Positions 42,514-51,416 of a stretch of DNA of 64,000 nucleotides are shown here, one piece after another (within the stretch, counting starts at the first letter, position 1; each line of letters opens with the position of its first letter). The stretch comes from Hyphococcus lacteus. Lineage in GTDB: Bacteria; Pseudomonadota; Alphaproteobacteria; Caulobacterales; Parvularculaceae. The position numbers and the translations under genes were made by a program. The stretch is taken from positions 2,046,001-2,110,000 of the forward strand of contig NZ_JBEHZE010000001.1 in the NCBI RefSeq assembly GCF_041058985.1, in the 5' to 3' direction. The notes below the pieces were generated by a model, which was given only the letters and a program-made list of their open reading frames with translations, was not told the origin of the DNA and did no database searches.

Positions 42514-43839
42514 ATGAAAATTAGTAAGAAGAAAATGGTGTTGCTATTGTTGGGAGTTATTCCGGCAATTGCAATGAGTGTGGTTCCGGCATTTGCTCAA
42601 GGGGCCGTGACTGAGGTTCCTGTGGCGTCTGATACGTCAATTTTTGTCTTCAACACCTTATTGTTTCTTATCTCGGGGATGGTTGTCATGTTTATGGCGG
42701 CCGGTTTCTCGATGTTAGAAGTGGGGTTGGTGCGTTCAAAAAATGCAGCGACGATCTGTCTAAAGAATATTGCATTATATTCGATCGCCGGGATTATGGT
42801 GTATTTGTTCGGTTATAACCTTGTTTATACCGTGCCTCCGGGCGGTGTGATTGCGCCTCTGGACATGTTCTGGGGAGCCGATGATAGTGCACCGTTTGAG
42901 ATCGGCTATTCGTCTCATTCAGATTGGTTTTTCCAGATGGTATTTGTCGCAACGGCGGCGTCAATTGTGTCTGGGACTTTGGCGGAGCGTATCAAGCTTT
43001 GGCCGTTTATGATCTTTGTCGCGATTCTAACCGGGTTCATCTATCCTATCCAAGCATCATGGGAGTGGGGAGCCGGTTGGTTGGATGCGCTCGGTTTCTC
43101 CGATTTCGCGGGTTCTACCTTGGTGCATTCGACCGGGGGATGGGCCGCGTTAGCTGGTGCTATTGTTCTTGGGCCACGTGTTGGCAAGTACGTGAATGGC
43201 CGGGTCGCGCCAATTCCTGGTTCATCATTGCCAATGGCTACGCTTGGGACTTTTATTCTTTGGCTCGGTTGGTTCGGCTTTAACGGTGGTTCGCAGTTGG
43301 CGTTGGGAACGATTGAAGATTCAATTTCGGTTGCGCGAATTTTCGTCAATACGAATATGGCGGCTTGTGCAGGTGTCGTTGCCGCGATGGCATTGACGCA
43401 GGTTCTCTACAAAAAAGTCGATCTTACGATTGTGCTTAACGGTGCGATTGGGGGGCTAGTGTCAATCACCGCTGAGCCGTTGACGCCAGTGATCGGTCAG
43501 GCATTGTTTATTGGTGCTGTCGGTGGCGCAATCGTTACGCTAGCTGTTCCGGTGTTGGATCGGTTTAAAATCGATGATGTTGTCGGTGCGATTCCCGCAC
43601 ACCTCCTCTGCGGCATATGGGGTACGCTCATTGTTCCGTTAACCAACCCTGATGCCAAAATTTTTGTTCAAGCAATAGGTGTGCTCGCGATTGGCATATT
43701 CGTCTTTGTTATGAGCTTATTATGCTGGCTCGCGCTTAAATATACCGTTGGAATTCGCGCAAGTGAAGAAGATGAGCGTTTAGGCCTAGATAAAGTAGAA
43801 TTGGGTCTGGAAGCTTATCCAGAATTCGCTAAAAGCTGA
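42514..43839 (+). CDS. amtB: Ammonium transporter AmtB
   Basis: A 441-residue Amt/Rh channel. It has an N-terminal signal peptide (MKISKKKMVLLLLGVIPAIA, ending near AFAQ) and eleven predicted membrane helices. Conserved sites include DWFFQMVFVATAASIVSGTL, AERIK, the first twin His in VHSTGGWAALAGA, and HLLCGIWGTL with the second. It conducts ammonium into the cell under GlnK control. The gene order glnK-amtB-gltD-gltB places ammonium uptake directly ahead of glutamate synthesis. Confidence 0.95.
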   Translation: MKISKKKMVLLLLGVIPAIAMSVVPAFAQGAVTEVPVASDTSIFVFNTLLFLISGMVVMFMAAGFSMLEVGLVRSKNAATICLKNIALYSIAGIMVYLFGYNLVYTVPPGGVIAPLDMFWGADDSAPFEIGYSSHSDWFFQMVFVATAASIVSGTLAERIKLWPFMIFVAILTGFIYPIQASWEWGAGWLDALGFSDFAGSTLVHSTGGWAALAGAIVLGPRVGKYVNGRVAPIPGSSLPMATLGTFILWLGWFGFNGGSQLALGTIEDSISVARIFVNTNMAACAGVVAAMALTQVLYKKVDLTIVLNGAIGGLVSITAEPLTPVIGQALFIGAVGGAIVTLAVPVLDRFKIDDVVGAIPAHLLCGIWGTLIVPLTNPDAKIFVQAIGVLAIGIFVFVMSLLCWLALKYTVGIRASEEDERLGLDKVELGLEAYPEFAKS

Positions 43840-43874
43840 TTTGAATAGCTGACATTGTATGGTTGGAGGCTGAC

Positions 43875-45317
43875 ATTTCAGAGCGGATGTTGAAATTTGT
43901 CTCGCGTGATCGCGAGACTCCACAAAAGAGAAATCCTGGCGATCGACGCCAGGATTTTGATGAAATATATTTGCGTTTTGTGGATCAGAAAGCGCAGGAA
44001 CAAGCGTCACGTTGTAGCCAATGTGGCGTCCCATTTTGTCAAAACCATTGCCCGCTGGGTAACGATATTCCTGATTGGCTAAAGCTCGTCACTGAAGGCC
44101 GGATGGAAGAGGCGTATGCGGTATCTTCGGCGACGAATAATATGCCCGAGATATGTGGGCGAATATGCCCTCAGGACCGGTTGTGTGAAGGTTCGTGCGT
44201 GATCGAACAATCCGGGCACGGTACAGTCACAATTGGCTCTGTTGAGCAATATATTACAGAAACGGCGTGGGAAAATGGTTGGATTAAACCGCTGACACCG
44301 TCTCGCGAGCGTCCACAATCTGTGGGCATTATCGGGGCTGGACCGGGCGGTCTTGCGGCGGCCGAGGAGCTTCGGCGCGAAGGCTTTCAGGTGAAAGTCT
44401 ATGACCGATATGACCGTACTGGTGGTCTGTTGGTGTATGGTATTCCCAATTTCAAATTGGAGAAAGATGTTGTCGCGCGCCGTACGAAATATCTGGAAGA
44501 CAGCGGTGTGGAGTTTGTACGTAACTTTGATGTCGGCAGAGACGCGACATTCGCCGATCTTAGAAAAGAACATGACGCTATTGTCGTTGCGACTGGCGTT
44601 TACAAGGCGCGTGACCTTGCGTGTCCGGGGGCCGGGAATAAGGGCGTAATCGCAGCGCTAGATTATCTGACAGCCTCAAACCGCGTTGGTCTGGGTGATA
44701 GCGTACCGCGATACGATAGCGGCGAATTGGACGCGAAAGACAAAAACATCGTTGTCATTGGCGGCGGTGATACTGCGATGGACTGTGTTCGGACGGCTGT
44801 TCGTCAGGGTGCAAAATCTGTGACGTGTCTTTATCGTCGTGATCGGGCGAACATGCCCGGATCAGTTCGTGAGACGGCGAATGCTGAAGAGGAAGGTGTT
44901 ATTTTTGAATGGCTCGCTTCTCCAAAGGCTGTGCGCGGCGATGCCGCTAAGGCGAACGGCATTCGTATTTCTCGTATGGAATTAGGTGTTCCGGATGAAT
45001 CTGGTCGCCGTTCTCCGGTTGAGATCCCGGGCGCAGAATTTGATCAAGATGCGGATTTGATCATTAAGGCTCTTGGTTTTGAGCCGGAAGATCATCCGGC
45101 TATGTTTGGTGAACCAGAGTTGAAGACTACGGCTCGAGGAACGTTGCGGGTTAACCCTACAACGCTCGAGACAAGCATCCCCGGTGTGTACGCGGCTGGT
45201 GATATTGTTCGCGGAGCTTCTCTCGTCGTATGGGCGATTGTTGACGGTCGGCAGGTTGCTGCGGCGATTACGAAGCGGTTTACGGCCGCCGAGGCTCGCC
45301 CAATTGCTGCGGAATAA
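43875..45317 (+). CDS. gltD: Glutamate synthase small subunit GltD
   Basis: About 480 residues. It has the two 4Fe-4S cysteine clusters CSQCGVPFCQNHCP and CGRICPQDRLCEGSC, the FAD site GIIGAGPGGLAAAEELRREG, and the NADPH site VVIGGGDTAMDCVRTA. It passes electrons from NADPH to GltB. The start is uncertain. GGAGG (43865-43869) lies 5 bases before an ATT codon at 43875 that would begin (M)SERMLKFV, a common family N-terminus. Alternatives are TTG at 43863 without a ribosome site, or ATG at 43887 right behind GAGCGG. I list the ATT as best supported by spacing, though it is a rare start codon. Confidence 0.9.
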   Translation: MSERMLKFVSRDRETPQKRNPGDRRQDFDEIYLRFVDQKAQEQASRCSQCGVPFCQNHCPLGNDIPDWLKLVTEGRMEEAYAVSSATNNMPEICGRICPQDRLCEGSCVIEQSGHGTVTIGSVEQYITETAWENGWIKPLTPSRERPQSVGIIGAGPGGLAAAEELRREGFQVKVYDRYDRTGGLLVYGIPNFKLEKDVVARRTKYLEDSGVEFVRNFDVGRDATFADLRKEHDAIVVATGVYKARDLACPGAGNKGVIAALDYLTASNRVGLGDSVPRYDSGELDAKDKNIVVIGGGDTAMDCVRTAVRQGAKSVTCLYRRDRANMPGSVRETANAEEEGVIFEWLASPKAVRGDAAKANGIRISRMELGVPDESGRRSPVEIPGAEFDQDADLIIKALGFEPEDHPAMFGEPELKTTARGTLRVNPTTLETSIPGVYAAGDIVRGASLVVWAIVDGRQVAAAITKRFTAAEARPIAAE

Positions 45318-45364
45318 CGCAACAATTCTTCGCCGAAAGAACATTTTAGATAAAGTAGAATATT

Positions 45365-48300
45365 ATGACTGAATGGGTATCAAAATATCTGCGCGAGCGT
45401 GACGCCTTAATAGAGGCGAATGCTTATGAAGCATCGTCAGAGCGTGACGCATGTGGTGTCGGTCTGGTTGCTGCGATGGATGCGGAGCCGCGGCGCGAAA
45501 TTGTTGAAATGGCAATTGAAGCGCTCAAGGCCGTTTGGCATCGTGGCGCGGTAGACGCCGACGGTAAAACCGGTGACGGCGCTGGAATTCGGCTTAATGT
45601 TCCGCAAGATTTGTTCAAAGCCTTTGTTGCTCGGACGGGTCACACAGCAGCTGAATCTGATATCTGCGTAGGCATGGTGTTCCTTCCACGGACAAACTTT
45701 GCTGCGCAGGACGCTGCGCGGGCTATTGTTGAATCAGAGATTCTCAATCGCGGTTTTTACATTTACGGCTGGCGTCAGGTTCCTGTGCAATCGCGTTGTC
45801 TCGGTGCAAAAGCCAACGCTACGCGTCCTGATATTGAACAGATTCTTTTTACGGATCCTAAGGGCCGTCCGCAAGAAGAGTTAGACCGCATTTTATATGC
45901 AGTGCGTCGCCGGATTGAAAAGCGGGCTCGCGTTCAAGGTATCCACGAGCTTTATATTTGTTCGCTCTCGTCACAAGATATCGTCTACAAAGGCATGTTC
46001 CTTGCGGAAGAGATCGATAATTTCTACCCTGATCTTCAAGATGAGCGGTTTGTCTCACGGGTTGCAATTTTTCACCAGCGCTATTCAACAAATACCTTCC
46101 CTGAATGGCGGTTAGCACAACCGTTCCGCATGTTGGCGCATAACGGTGAGATCAATACCTTAAAAGGCAATGTCAACTGGATGAAGAGCCATGAAATTCC
46201 GATGGCATCGGAAATTTTTGGATCTGACGGCGATGATATCAAGCCGGTTATTCAGCCGGGATCATCTGATTCAGCAACGCTTGATCAGGTGTTTGAGTTG
46301 CTCGTTCGCGCGGGGCGTTCCGCGCCTATGGCCAAAGCACTGTTGATCCCAGAGGCGTGGTCGAAACGCTTGTCAGTAATGCCCGCTAAGTGGCGAGCGC
46401 TCTATGAATATTGTAACGCTGTAATGGAGCCGTGGGACGGCCCGGCAGCGATTGCGGCTTATGATGGCCAATGGGCGATCGCAGGGCTTGATCGCAATGG
46501 CCTGCGTCCATTGCGTTATGCGATTACTGAAGACGGCATTCTCGCGGTTGGATCAGAGACCGGAATGTGCCCATTGGAGGGCCGTGAAGTCAAAGTACGT
46601 GGCGCGATTGAGCCGGGCCGTATGATCGCCGTCGATATGCAGAATGCGCGGTTTTATAATTCTGAAGAAATTCTCAATCTGTTGGCGGAAAAACATCCCT
46701 ATACTGAGTGGCTCGGGAATATAACCGAACTTGAACCGCAGATAGGCCCAGGGCCGGAAGATCGCCTTTTTGACGGTGAGGAATTGCTTCGGCGTCAGGG
46801 CGCTGCTGGATATAATCTCGAAAATCTTGAGATTATCCTTCGCCCGATGGTTGAGGATGGAAAAGAGGCCATCGGTTCAATGGGTGATGACTCACCGATT
46901 GCTGTTTTGTCGGAAAACTACCGCCCGCTGTCTCATTTCTTCCGACAGAATTTTAGCCAGGTGACGAATCCGCCGATCGATCCATTACGTGAAGACGGTG
47001 TGATGAGTTTGAAAACAAGGTTTAAAAACCTTGGAAACATTCTTGTTACAGATAAAACACAGACGGATGTGTTTGTTCTTGAAAGTCCCATTTTATCGAA
47101 CGGAATGTTTTCTCGTTTGCGCGGGTATCTTGACCAGAAGATTGTTGAAATTGACTGTACCTACGATGTTGTTGATGTCACGAATAATGGTGAGGCACTG
47201 AAGGCCGCGCTGGACAGAATACGCAAAGAAGCGGAAGTCGCTGTGCGTGACGGTGCTGGGCATGTTGTCCTGAGCGATGAGCATCAGGGGCCGGGCCGTG
47301 TTGCTGTACCCATGATTCTTGCTGCCGGTGGTGTTCATGCTCACCTCACGAAAGCTGGTGTACGGACTTATTGTTCAATTATCGTGCGATCCGCTGAGTG
47401 TGTTGATGCGCATTATGCTGCTGTTTTGGTTGGTGTGGGCGCGACGGCGGTTAACCCCTATTTGGCATTTGATTCAATCGGGCAGGCCCATGCGCTCGGT
47501 CGTTTTGGTGATATGCCAATTGGCAAATGTGCTTTTAATTATAAAGCTGCTTTAGAGGCGGGGCTACTGAAAATCATCTCAAAAATGGGAATTTCAGTTA
47601 TCTCAGCTTATCGCGGTGGATGTAATTTTGAAGCGTTAGGCCTTTCCCGAACATTGGTGGAGGAATTCTTCCCCGGCATGACGAGCCGCATTTCCGGTAT
47701 CGGTCTTGCTGGCTTGGAGATGAAAACAGCAATGCTTCATGCTGAGGCATGGGATAGCGCGGCGGCGCGATTGCCTGTCGGTGGTTTTTATCGCCATCGC
47801 CGCAGCGGCGAGCATCATATTCTTGAAGCTGAGTTGGTCAGCAATCTTCAATCGGCTGTGCGTGATGATGATCCGGCGGCGTTTGCCCGTTATTCAACCG
47901 CCTTGCATAATCAACCACCCGCGCAAATTCGTGACTTGCTGCGCGCGCGGCCGATGGGGGAAGCTATTGGTCTTGATAAGGTTGAAAATGCGAATGATAT
48001 CCGTCGGCGATTTATTACGCCGGGTATGTCGCTTGGCGCACTTTCACCAGAAGCGCATGGTGCACTGAACATTGCAATGAATCGCATTGGTGCCAAATCA
48101 GTTTCTGGTGAAGGGGGAGAGGTGCCAGAACGCTATGTCCCTATGGCAAATGGCGATAATGCTAATTCCGCCATTAAACAGGTTGCATCTGGCCGCTTTG
48201 GCGTCACGGCAGAATACCTAAACCAGTGCCGTGAGCTTGAAATTAAAGTGGCCCAAGGGGCAAAGCCGGGAGAGGGCGGTCAACTTCCGGGATTCAAAGT

Positions 48301-49879
48301 CACTGAGTTTATCGCGCGTATGCGTCACGCAACGCCCGGTGTTACGCTTATATCTCCGCCGCCGCATCACGATATTTATTCTATCGAGGATCTGGCGCAG
48401 CTCATTTATGATTTGAAACAAATTAATCCTGATGCCCGCGTTTGCGTGAAACTGGTTTCTGCATCTGGAATCGGTGCCATTGCGGCCGGTGTCGCGAAGG
48501 CGAAAGCGGACGTAATTCTTATCTCGGGGAATGTTGGCGGTACCGGTGCTAGTCCACAGACTTCAATTAAGTTTGCCGGTGCGCCGTGGGAGCTTGGTCT
48601 AGCGGAAGCGCATCAAGTTCTTACACTGAATAATTTGCGTGAAAGCGTTACGCTTCGTACTGACGGTGGTATTCGAACGGGCCGTGACGTTGTGATCGCA
48701 GCGATGTTGGGTGCCGAGGAATATGGAATTGGCACGATTTCGCTAGTAGCGATGGGCTGTCTTATGGTGCGTCAGTGCCATTCGAATACTTGTCCCGTCG
48801 GTGTTTGTACCCAAGATGATGAACTGCGAAAGCGCTTTCCGGGATTGCCTGATCATGTCGTTCATCTGATGACGTTCATTGCTGAGGAAGCGCGACAGAT
48901 TTTGGCATCACTGGGCGCGAATTCACTTGAAGACGTGATCGGTCGGGCCGACCTTCTTGACCAGGTCAGTCGCGGTGCAGCGCATCTTGATGATCTGGAT
49001 CTAAACCCGATCTTGACGCTGGTTGATGCGGGGGAGCGGCCGAAACGCTCTACGCGCAAAGGCCGAAAAGAGGTTGTGGATACACTTGATCAACGGATCA
49101 TGCCTGACCTTGAACCGTTTCTAGCGCGACGTGAGAAGGTTCAAATTTCGTATCCGGTCAAAAATACTGATCGTGCGATTGGTGCACGAATTTCATCCCA
49201 CATCGTGCGCCAATACAAAAAGGATGATCTGACCGAGGATCATGTAACGATGCGTCTCAAAGGGTCTGCGGGGCAGTCACTTGGTGTGTTTTCGGCATTT
49301 GGCCTTAAGATCATCGTCGATGGCGACGCTAATGATTACGTCGGCAAAGGGCTTTCTGGCGCAACAATCGTTGTTCGACCTGTTGACGTTCAAGCGAGCG
49401 CCAATGATGCGATCATTGGCAACACTTGTCTTTACGGTGCAACCGCCGGGGCATTGTTTGCGGCCGGTCGTGCAGGGGGGCGTTTTGCCGTTCGTAACTC
49501 TGGCGCGAACGCCGTTATCGAAGGGTGTTCGGCCAATGGATGCGAATATATGACGGGCGGCGCCGTTGTAATACTCGGAGCAACTGGCAACAATTTTGGT
49601 GCGGGCATGACGGGTGGATTGGCCTTTGTTTATGACGAGACGGGAAGCTTCGAGGGCGCTGTAAACCCGGAGAGTATCGCTATTCGTGGCTTTGAAGATG
49701 GCGAAGACGATTTTGAATGTCATTCTTTGATTGAGCAGCATTGGCTGGAAACTAAATCACCTAAGGCGCGACGCATTCTCGATGATTGGAAGAATGCGCG
49801 TTCGAAATTCTGGGTGGTTGAACCGCGAGAGACGCTTGCTCGGAAACAGAAAATTGCAGATTCCGCCAAAATCGCGTGA
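45365..49879 (+). CDS. gltB: Glutamate synthase large subunit GltB
   Basis: A 1504-residue enzyme. A 29-residue propeptide precedes catalytic Cys30 (DACGVGLVA) of the class II glutaminase domain. The central domain, FMN-binding TIM-barrel (VKLVSASGIGAIAAGVAKAK, ISGNVGGTGASP) and the 3Fe-4S cysteines in GCLMVRQCHSNTCPVGVC follow. The C-terminal beta-helix is glycine-rich (NDYVGKGLSGATIVV). It transfers the amide of glutamine to 2-oxoglutarate to give two glutamates. It is encoded after gltD, the reverse of E. coli gltBD. Long open frames on the opposite strand are shadows. Confidence 0.97.
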   Translation: MTEWVSKYLRERDALIEANAYEASSERDACGVGLVAAMDAEPRREIVEMAIEALKAVWHRGAVDADGKTGDGAGIRLNVPQDLFKAFVARTGHTAAESDICVGMVFLPRTNFAAQDAARAIVESEILNRGFYIYGWRQVPVQSRCLGAKANATRPDIEQILFTDPKGRPQEELDRILYAVRRRIEKRARVQGIHELYICSLSSQDIVYKGMFLAEEIDNFYPDLQDERFVSRVAIFHQRYSTNTFPEWRLAQPFRMLAHNGEINTLKGNVNWMKSHEIPMASEIFGSDGDDIKPVIQPGSSDSATLDQVFELLVRAGRSAPMAKALLIPEAWSKRLSVMPAKWRALYEYCNAVMEPWDGPAAIAAYDGQWAIAGLDRNGLRPLRYAITEDGILAVGSETGMCPLEGREVKVRGAIEPGRMIAVDMQNARFYNSEEILNLLAEKHPYTEWLGNITELEPQIGPGPEDRLFDGEELLRRQGAAGYNLENLEIILRPMVEDGKEAIGSMGDDSPIAVLSENYRPLSHFFRQNFSQVTNPPIDPLREDGVMSLKTRFKNLGNILVTDKTQTDVFVLESPILSNGMFSRLRGYLDQKIVEIDCTYDVVDVTNNGEALKAALDRIRKEAEVAVRDGAGHVVLSDEHQGPGRVAVPMILAAGGVHAHLTKAGVRTYCSIIVRSAECVDAHYAAVLVGVGATAVNPYLAFDSIGQAHALGRFGDMPIGKCAFNYKAALEAGLLKIISKMGISVISAYRGGCNFEALGLSRTLVEEFFPGMTSRISGIGLAGLEMKTAMLHAEAWDSAAARLPVGGFYRHRRSGEHHILEAELVSNLQSAVRDDDPAAFARYSTALHNQPPAQIRDLLRARPMGEAIGLDKVENANDIRRRFITPGMSLGALSPEAHGALNIAMNRIGAKSVSGEGGEVPERYVPMANGDNANSAIKQVASGRFGVTAEYLNQCRELEIKVAQGAKPGEGGQLPGFKVTEFIARMRHATPGVTLISPPPHHDIYSIEDLAQLIYDLKQINPDARVCVKLVSASGIGAIAAGVAKAKADVILISGNVGGTGASPQTSIKFAGAPWELGLAEAHQVLTLNNLRESVTLRTDGGIRTGRDVVIAAMLGAEEYGIGTISLVAMGCLMVRQCHSNTCPVGVCTQDDELRKRFPGLPDHVVHLMTFIAEEARQILASLGANSLEDVIGRADLLDQVSRGAAHLDDLDLNPILTLVDAGERPKRSTRKGRKEVVDTLDQRIMPDLEPFLARREKVQISYPVKNTDRAIGARISSHIVRQYKKDDLTEDHVTMRLKGSAGQSLGVFSAFGLKIIVDGDANDYVGKGLSGATIVVRPVDVQASANDAIIGNTCLYGATAGALFAAGRAGGRFAVRNSGANAVIEGCSANGCEYMTGGAVVILGATGNNFGAGMTGGLAFVYDETGSFEGAVNPESIAIRGFEDGEDDFECHSLIEQHWLETKSPKARRILDDWKNARSKFWVVEPRETLARKQKIADSAKIA

Positions 49880-49931
49880 CTTTAAGCATTGGGCTCGTTA
49901 GAGGTATTGTCGAAATTTGGCAGTATCTAAT

Positions 49932-51119
49932 ATGACGAATACGGAAGAGTTTTATAGAATTAAGCAGCTTCCTCCCTATGTATTTGAGGAAGTGAACAAG
50001 CTTAAGGCGAAGCTGCGAGCCGAAGGGCGTGATATTATTGATCTCGGCATGGGCAATCCTGACATGCCGACACCGACGCATATTGTTGATAAGCTCGTGG
50101 AAACAGCCCGGAACCCAAAGGCACACCGTTATTCTGTGTCGCGCGGAATCATTGGTCTGCGCCGAGCGATGGCCCGGTATTACGAGCGCCGCTTTAATGT
50201 AAAGCTCAATCCTGAAACCGAAATTGTTGCAACGATTGGATCGAAAGAGGGGTTTGCAAACCTCGCACAAGCCATAACCGGCCCTGGCGATGTGATCCTT
50301 TCACCAAATCCAGCCTATCCGATCCACGCTTATGGATTCATTATTGCGGGCGGCGTGATTGCTGCGGTGCCTGCGCCATCACCGGAGGCTTATCTTTCCG
50401 GTGTGGCCGAGGCGATCAAAGTCTCGCACGTGAAGCCGCGGGCGATGGTTCTAAACTATCCGTCGAACCCAACGGCACAAACGGTTGACCTTGATTTTTA
50501 CAAAGATGCCGTGGCACTCGCAAAGAAACACGACGTCATTATCTTGTCCGACCTTGCTTACGGCGAGATCTATTTTGGTGATACGCCGCCGCCATCCATT
50601 CTTGAGGTTGAGGGCGCTAAGGACGTTGCGGTTGAAATTAACTCGCTTTCGAAAACATATGCCATGGCGGGGTGGCGTATAGGGATGGCGGTCGGCAACG
50701 AACGCCTGATAAATGCTCTCGCGCGCGTGAAATCCTATCTTGACTACGGTGCGTTTACGCCAATTCAGGTCGCTGCCGTTGCGGCCCTTGATGGCCCTAC
50801 GGAATGTGTAGAAACCATTCGCGCGACATACAAAGCGCGCCGAGATGTCATGATTGAACATTTTACAATGGCCGGCTGGGATATTCCGTGTCCGGAAGCA
50901 TCGATGTTTGCGTGGGCACCAATACCAGAGAAGTTCCGCGAAATGGGATCCGTAGAATTTGCGAAACTGCTGATGGAAAAGGCCGATGTAGCTGTCGCGC
51001 CAGGCCTGGGGTTTGGTGAATTTGGCGATACCCATGTGCGGATTGGCTTGGTTGAAAACCAACAGCGGATCCGTCAGGCGGCGCGAAATCTCAAAAAAGT
51101 CTTTGGAACCGCATCATAA
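49932..51119 (+). CDS. Aminotransferase class I, alanine transaminase (AlaC)-like
   Basis: A 395-residue fold-type I PLP enzyme. The start is FYRIKQLPPYVFEEVNKLKA, and the PLP Lys is in NSLSKTYAMAGWRIGM. The upstream segment YPSNPTAQTVDLDFY carries the conserved Asn-Pro. The group is annotated variously as AlaC (pyruvate-glutamate transaminase), LL-diaminopimelate aminotransferase or aspartate aminotransferase. The RLPPYVFEEVN-type N-terminus fits AlaC best. The ATG at 49932 is chosen because the upstream TTG at 49917 adds only non-conserved residues. Its neighbours make amino acids. Confidence 0.85.
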   Translation: MTNTEEFYRIKQLPPYVFEEVNKLKAKLRAEGRDIIDLGMGNPDMPTPTHIVDKLVETARNPKAHRYSVSRGIIGLRRAMARYYERRFNVKLNPETEIVATIGSKEGFANLAQAITGPGDVILSPNPAYPIHAYGFIIAGGVIAAVPAPSPEAYLSGVAEAIKVSHVKPRAMVLNYPSNPTAQTVDLDFYKDAVALAKKHDVIILSDLAYGEIYFGDTPPPSILEVEGAKDVAVEINSLSKTYAMAGWRIGMAVGNERLINALARVKSYLDYGAFTPIQVAAVAALDGPTECVETIRATYKARRDVMIEHFTMAGWDIPCPEASMFAWAPIPEKFREMGSVEFAKLLMEKADVAVAPGLGFGEFGDTHVRIGLVENQQRIRQAARNLKKVFGTAS

Positions 51120-51202
51120 AATTAGCATGATCGGCTAATTCTTGGAAAATAACGATACACCCTGTTGACCTGTTCGCATTTGCAAACTATCAACGCCATT
51201 AA

Positions 51203-51327
51203 CTCATCTAGACCAGCCGAGGGATAGGCCCTTTGACGCTGGGGCAACCGTCGATAAGACCGTGACCGGTTTTTTCGGAAAGGTGCCAATTCCTACGAGA
51301 ATGGATTTTCCTTTCTCGAGAGATGAG
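51203..51327 (+). promoter_or_regulatory. S-box (SAM-I clan) riboswitch upstream of metX
   Basis: P1 pairs CTCATCT (51203-51209) with AGATGAG (51321-51327). The P2 arm has CCAGCCGAGGGATAGGCCC, and its partner side TTTGACGCTGG is followed by GGCAACC. After P3 comes AGGTGCCAATTCC, then P4 CGAGAA...TTTCTCG. These are the conserved positions of the S-adenosylmethionine-binding S-box core, including the kink-turn-like GAGGGA/TTGAC. A CCG-TTTTTT-CGG extra hairpin in the P3 region may point to a SAM-I/IV variant. It precedes three methionine-branch genes, which fits perfectly. Confidence 0.87.
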
Positions 51328-51412
51328 TCGGACGAAGCACGACGTTTATGTCGTCCGATTCAGGTCTCATGTGAATTACTAGTCGAGTTGTTGACGAGTG
51401 ATGCAAGAGACC
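51328..51412 (+). promoter_or_regulatory. Expression platform of the SAM riboswitch
   Basis: TCGGACGA (51328-51335) and TCGTCCGA (51351-51358) form a stem with no T-run. GGTCTC (51363-51368) can pair with GAGACC (51407-51412), which contains part of the metX ribosome site AAGAG (51405-51409), so translation could be blocked. The overlapping CTCAT (51366-51370) can instead pair with ATGAG (51323-51327) of the P1 3' strand. The two states are mutually exclusive, as expected for a translational off-switch. Proposed by reading, not folding. Confidence 0.55.
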
Positions 51413-51416
51413 AAAC

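Noticed and set aside
49277..49741. Long antisense frames inside gltB (154 codons and others)
   Set aside because: They lie opposite a fully conserved gltB domain and have no family-like features.
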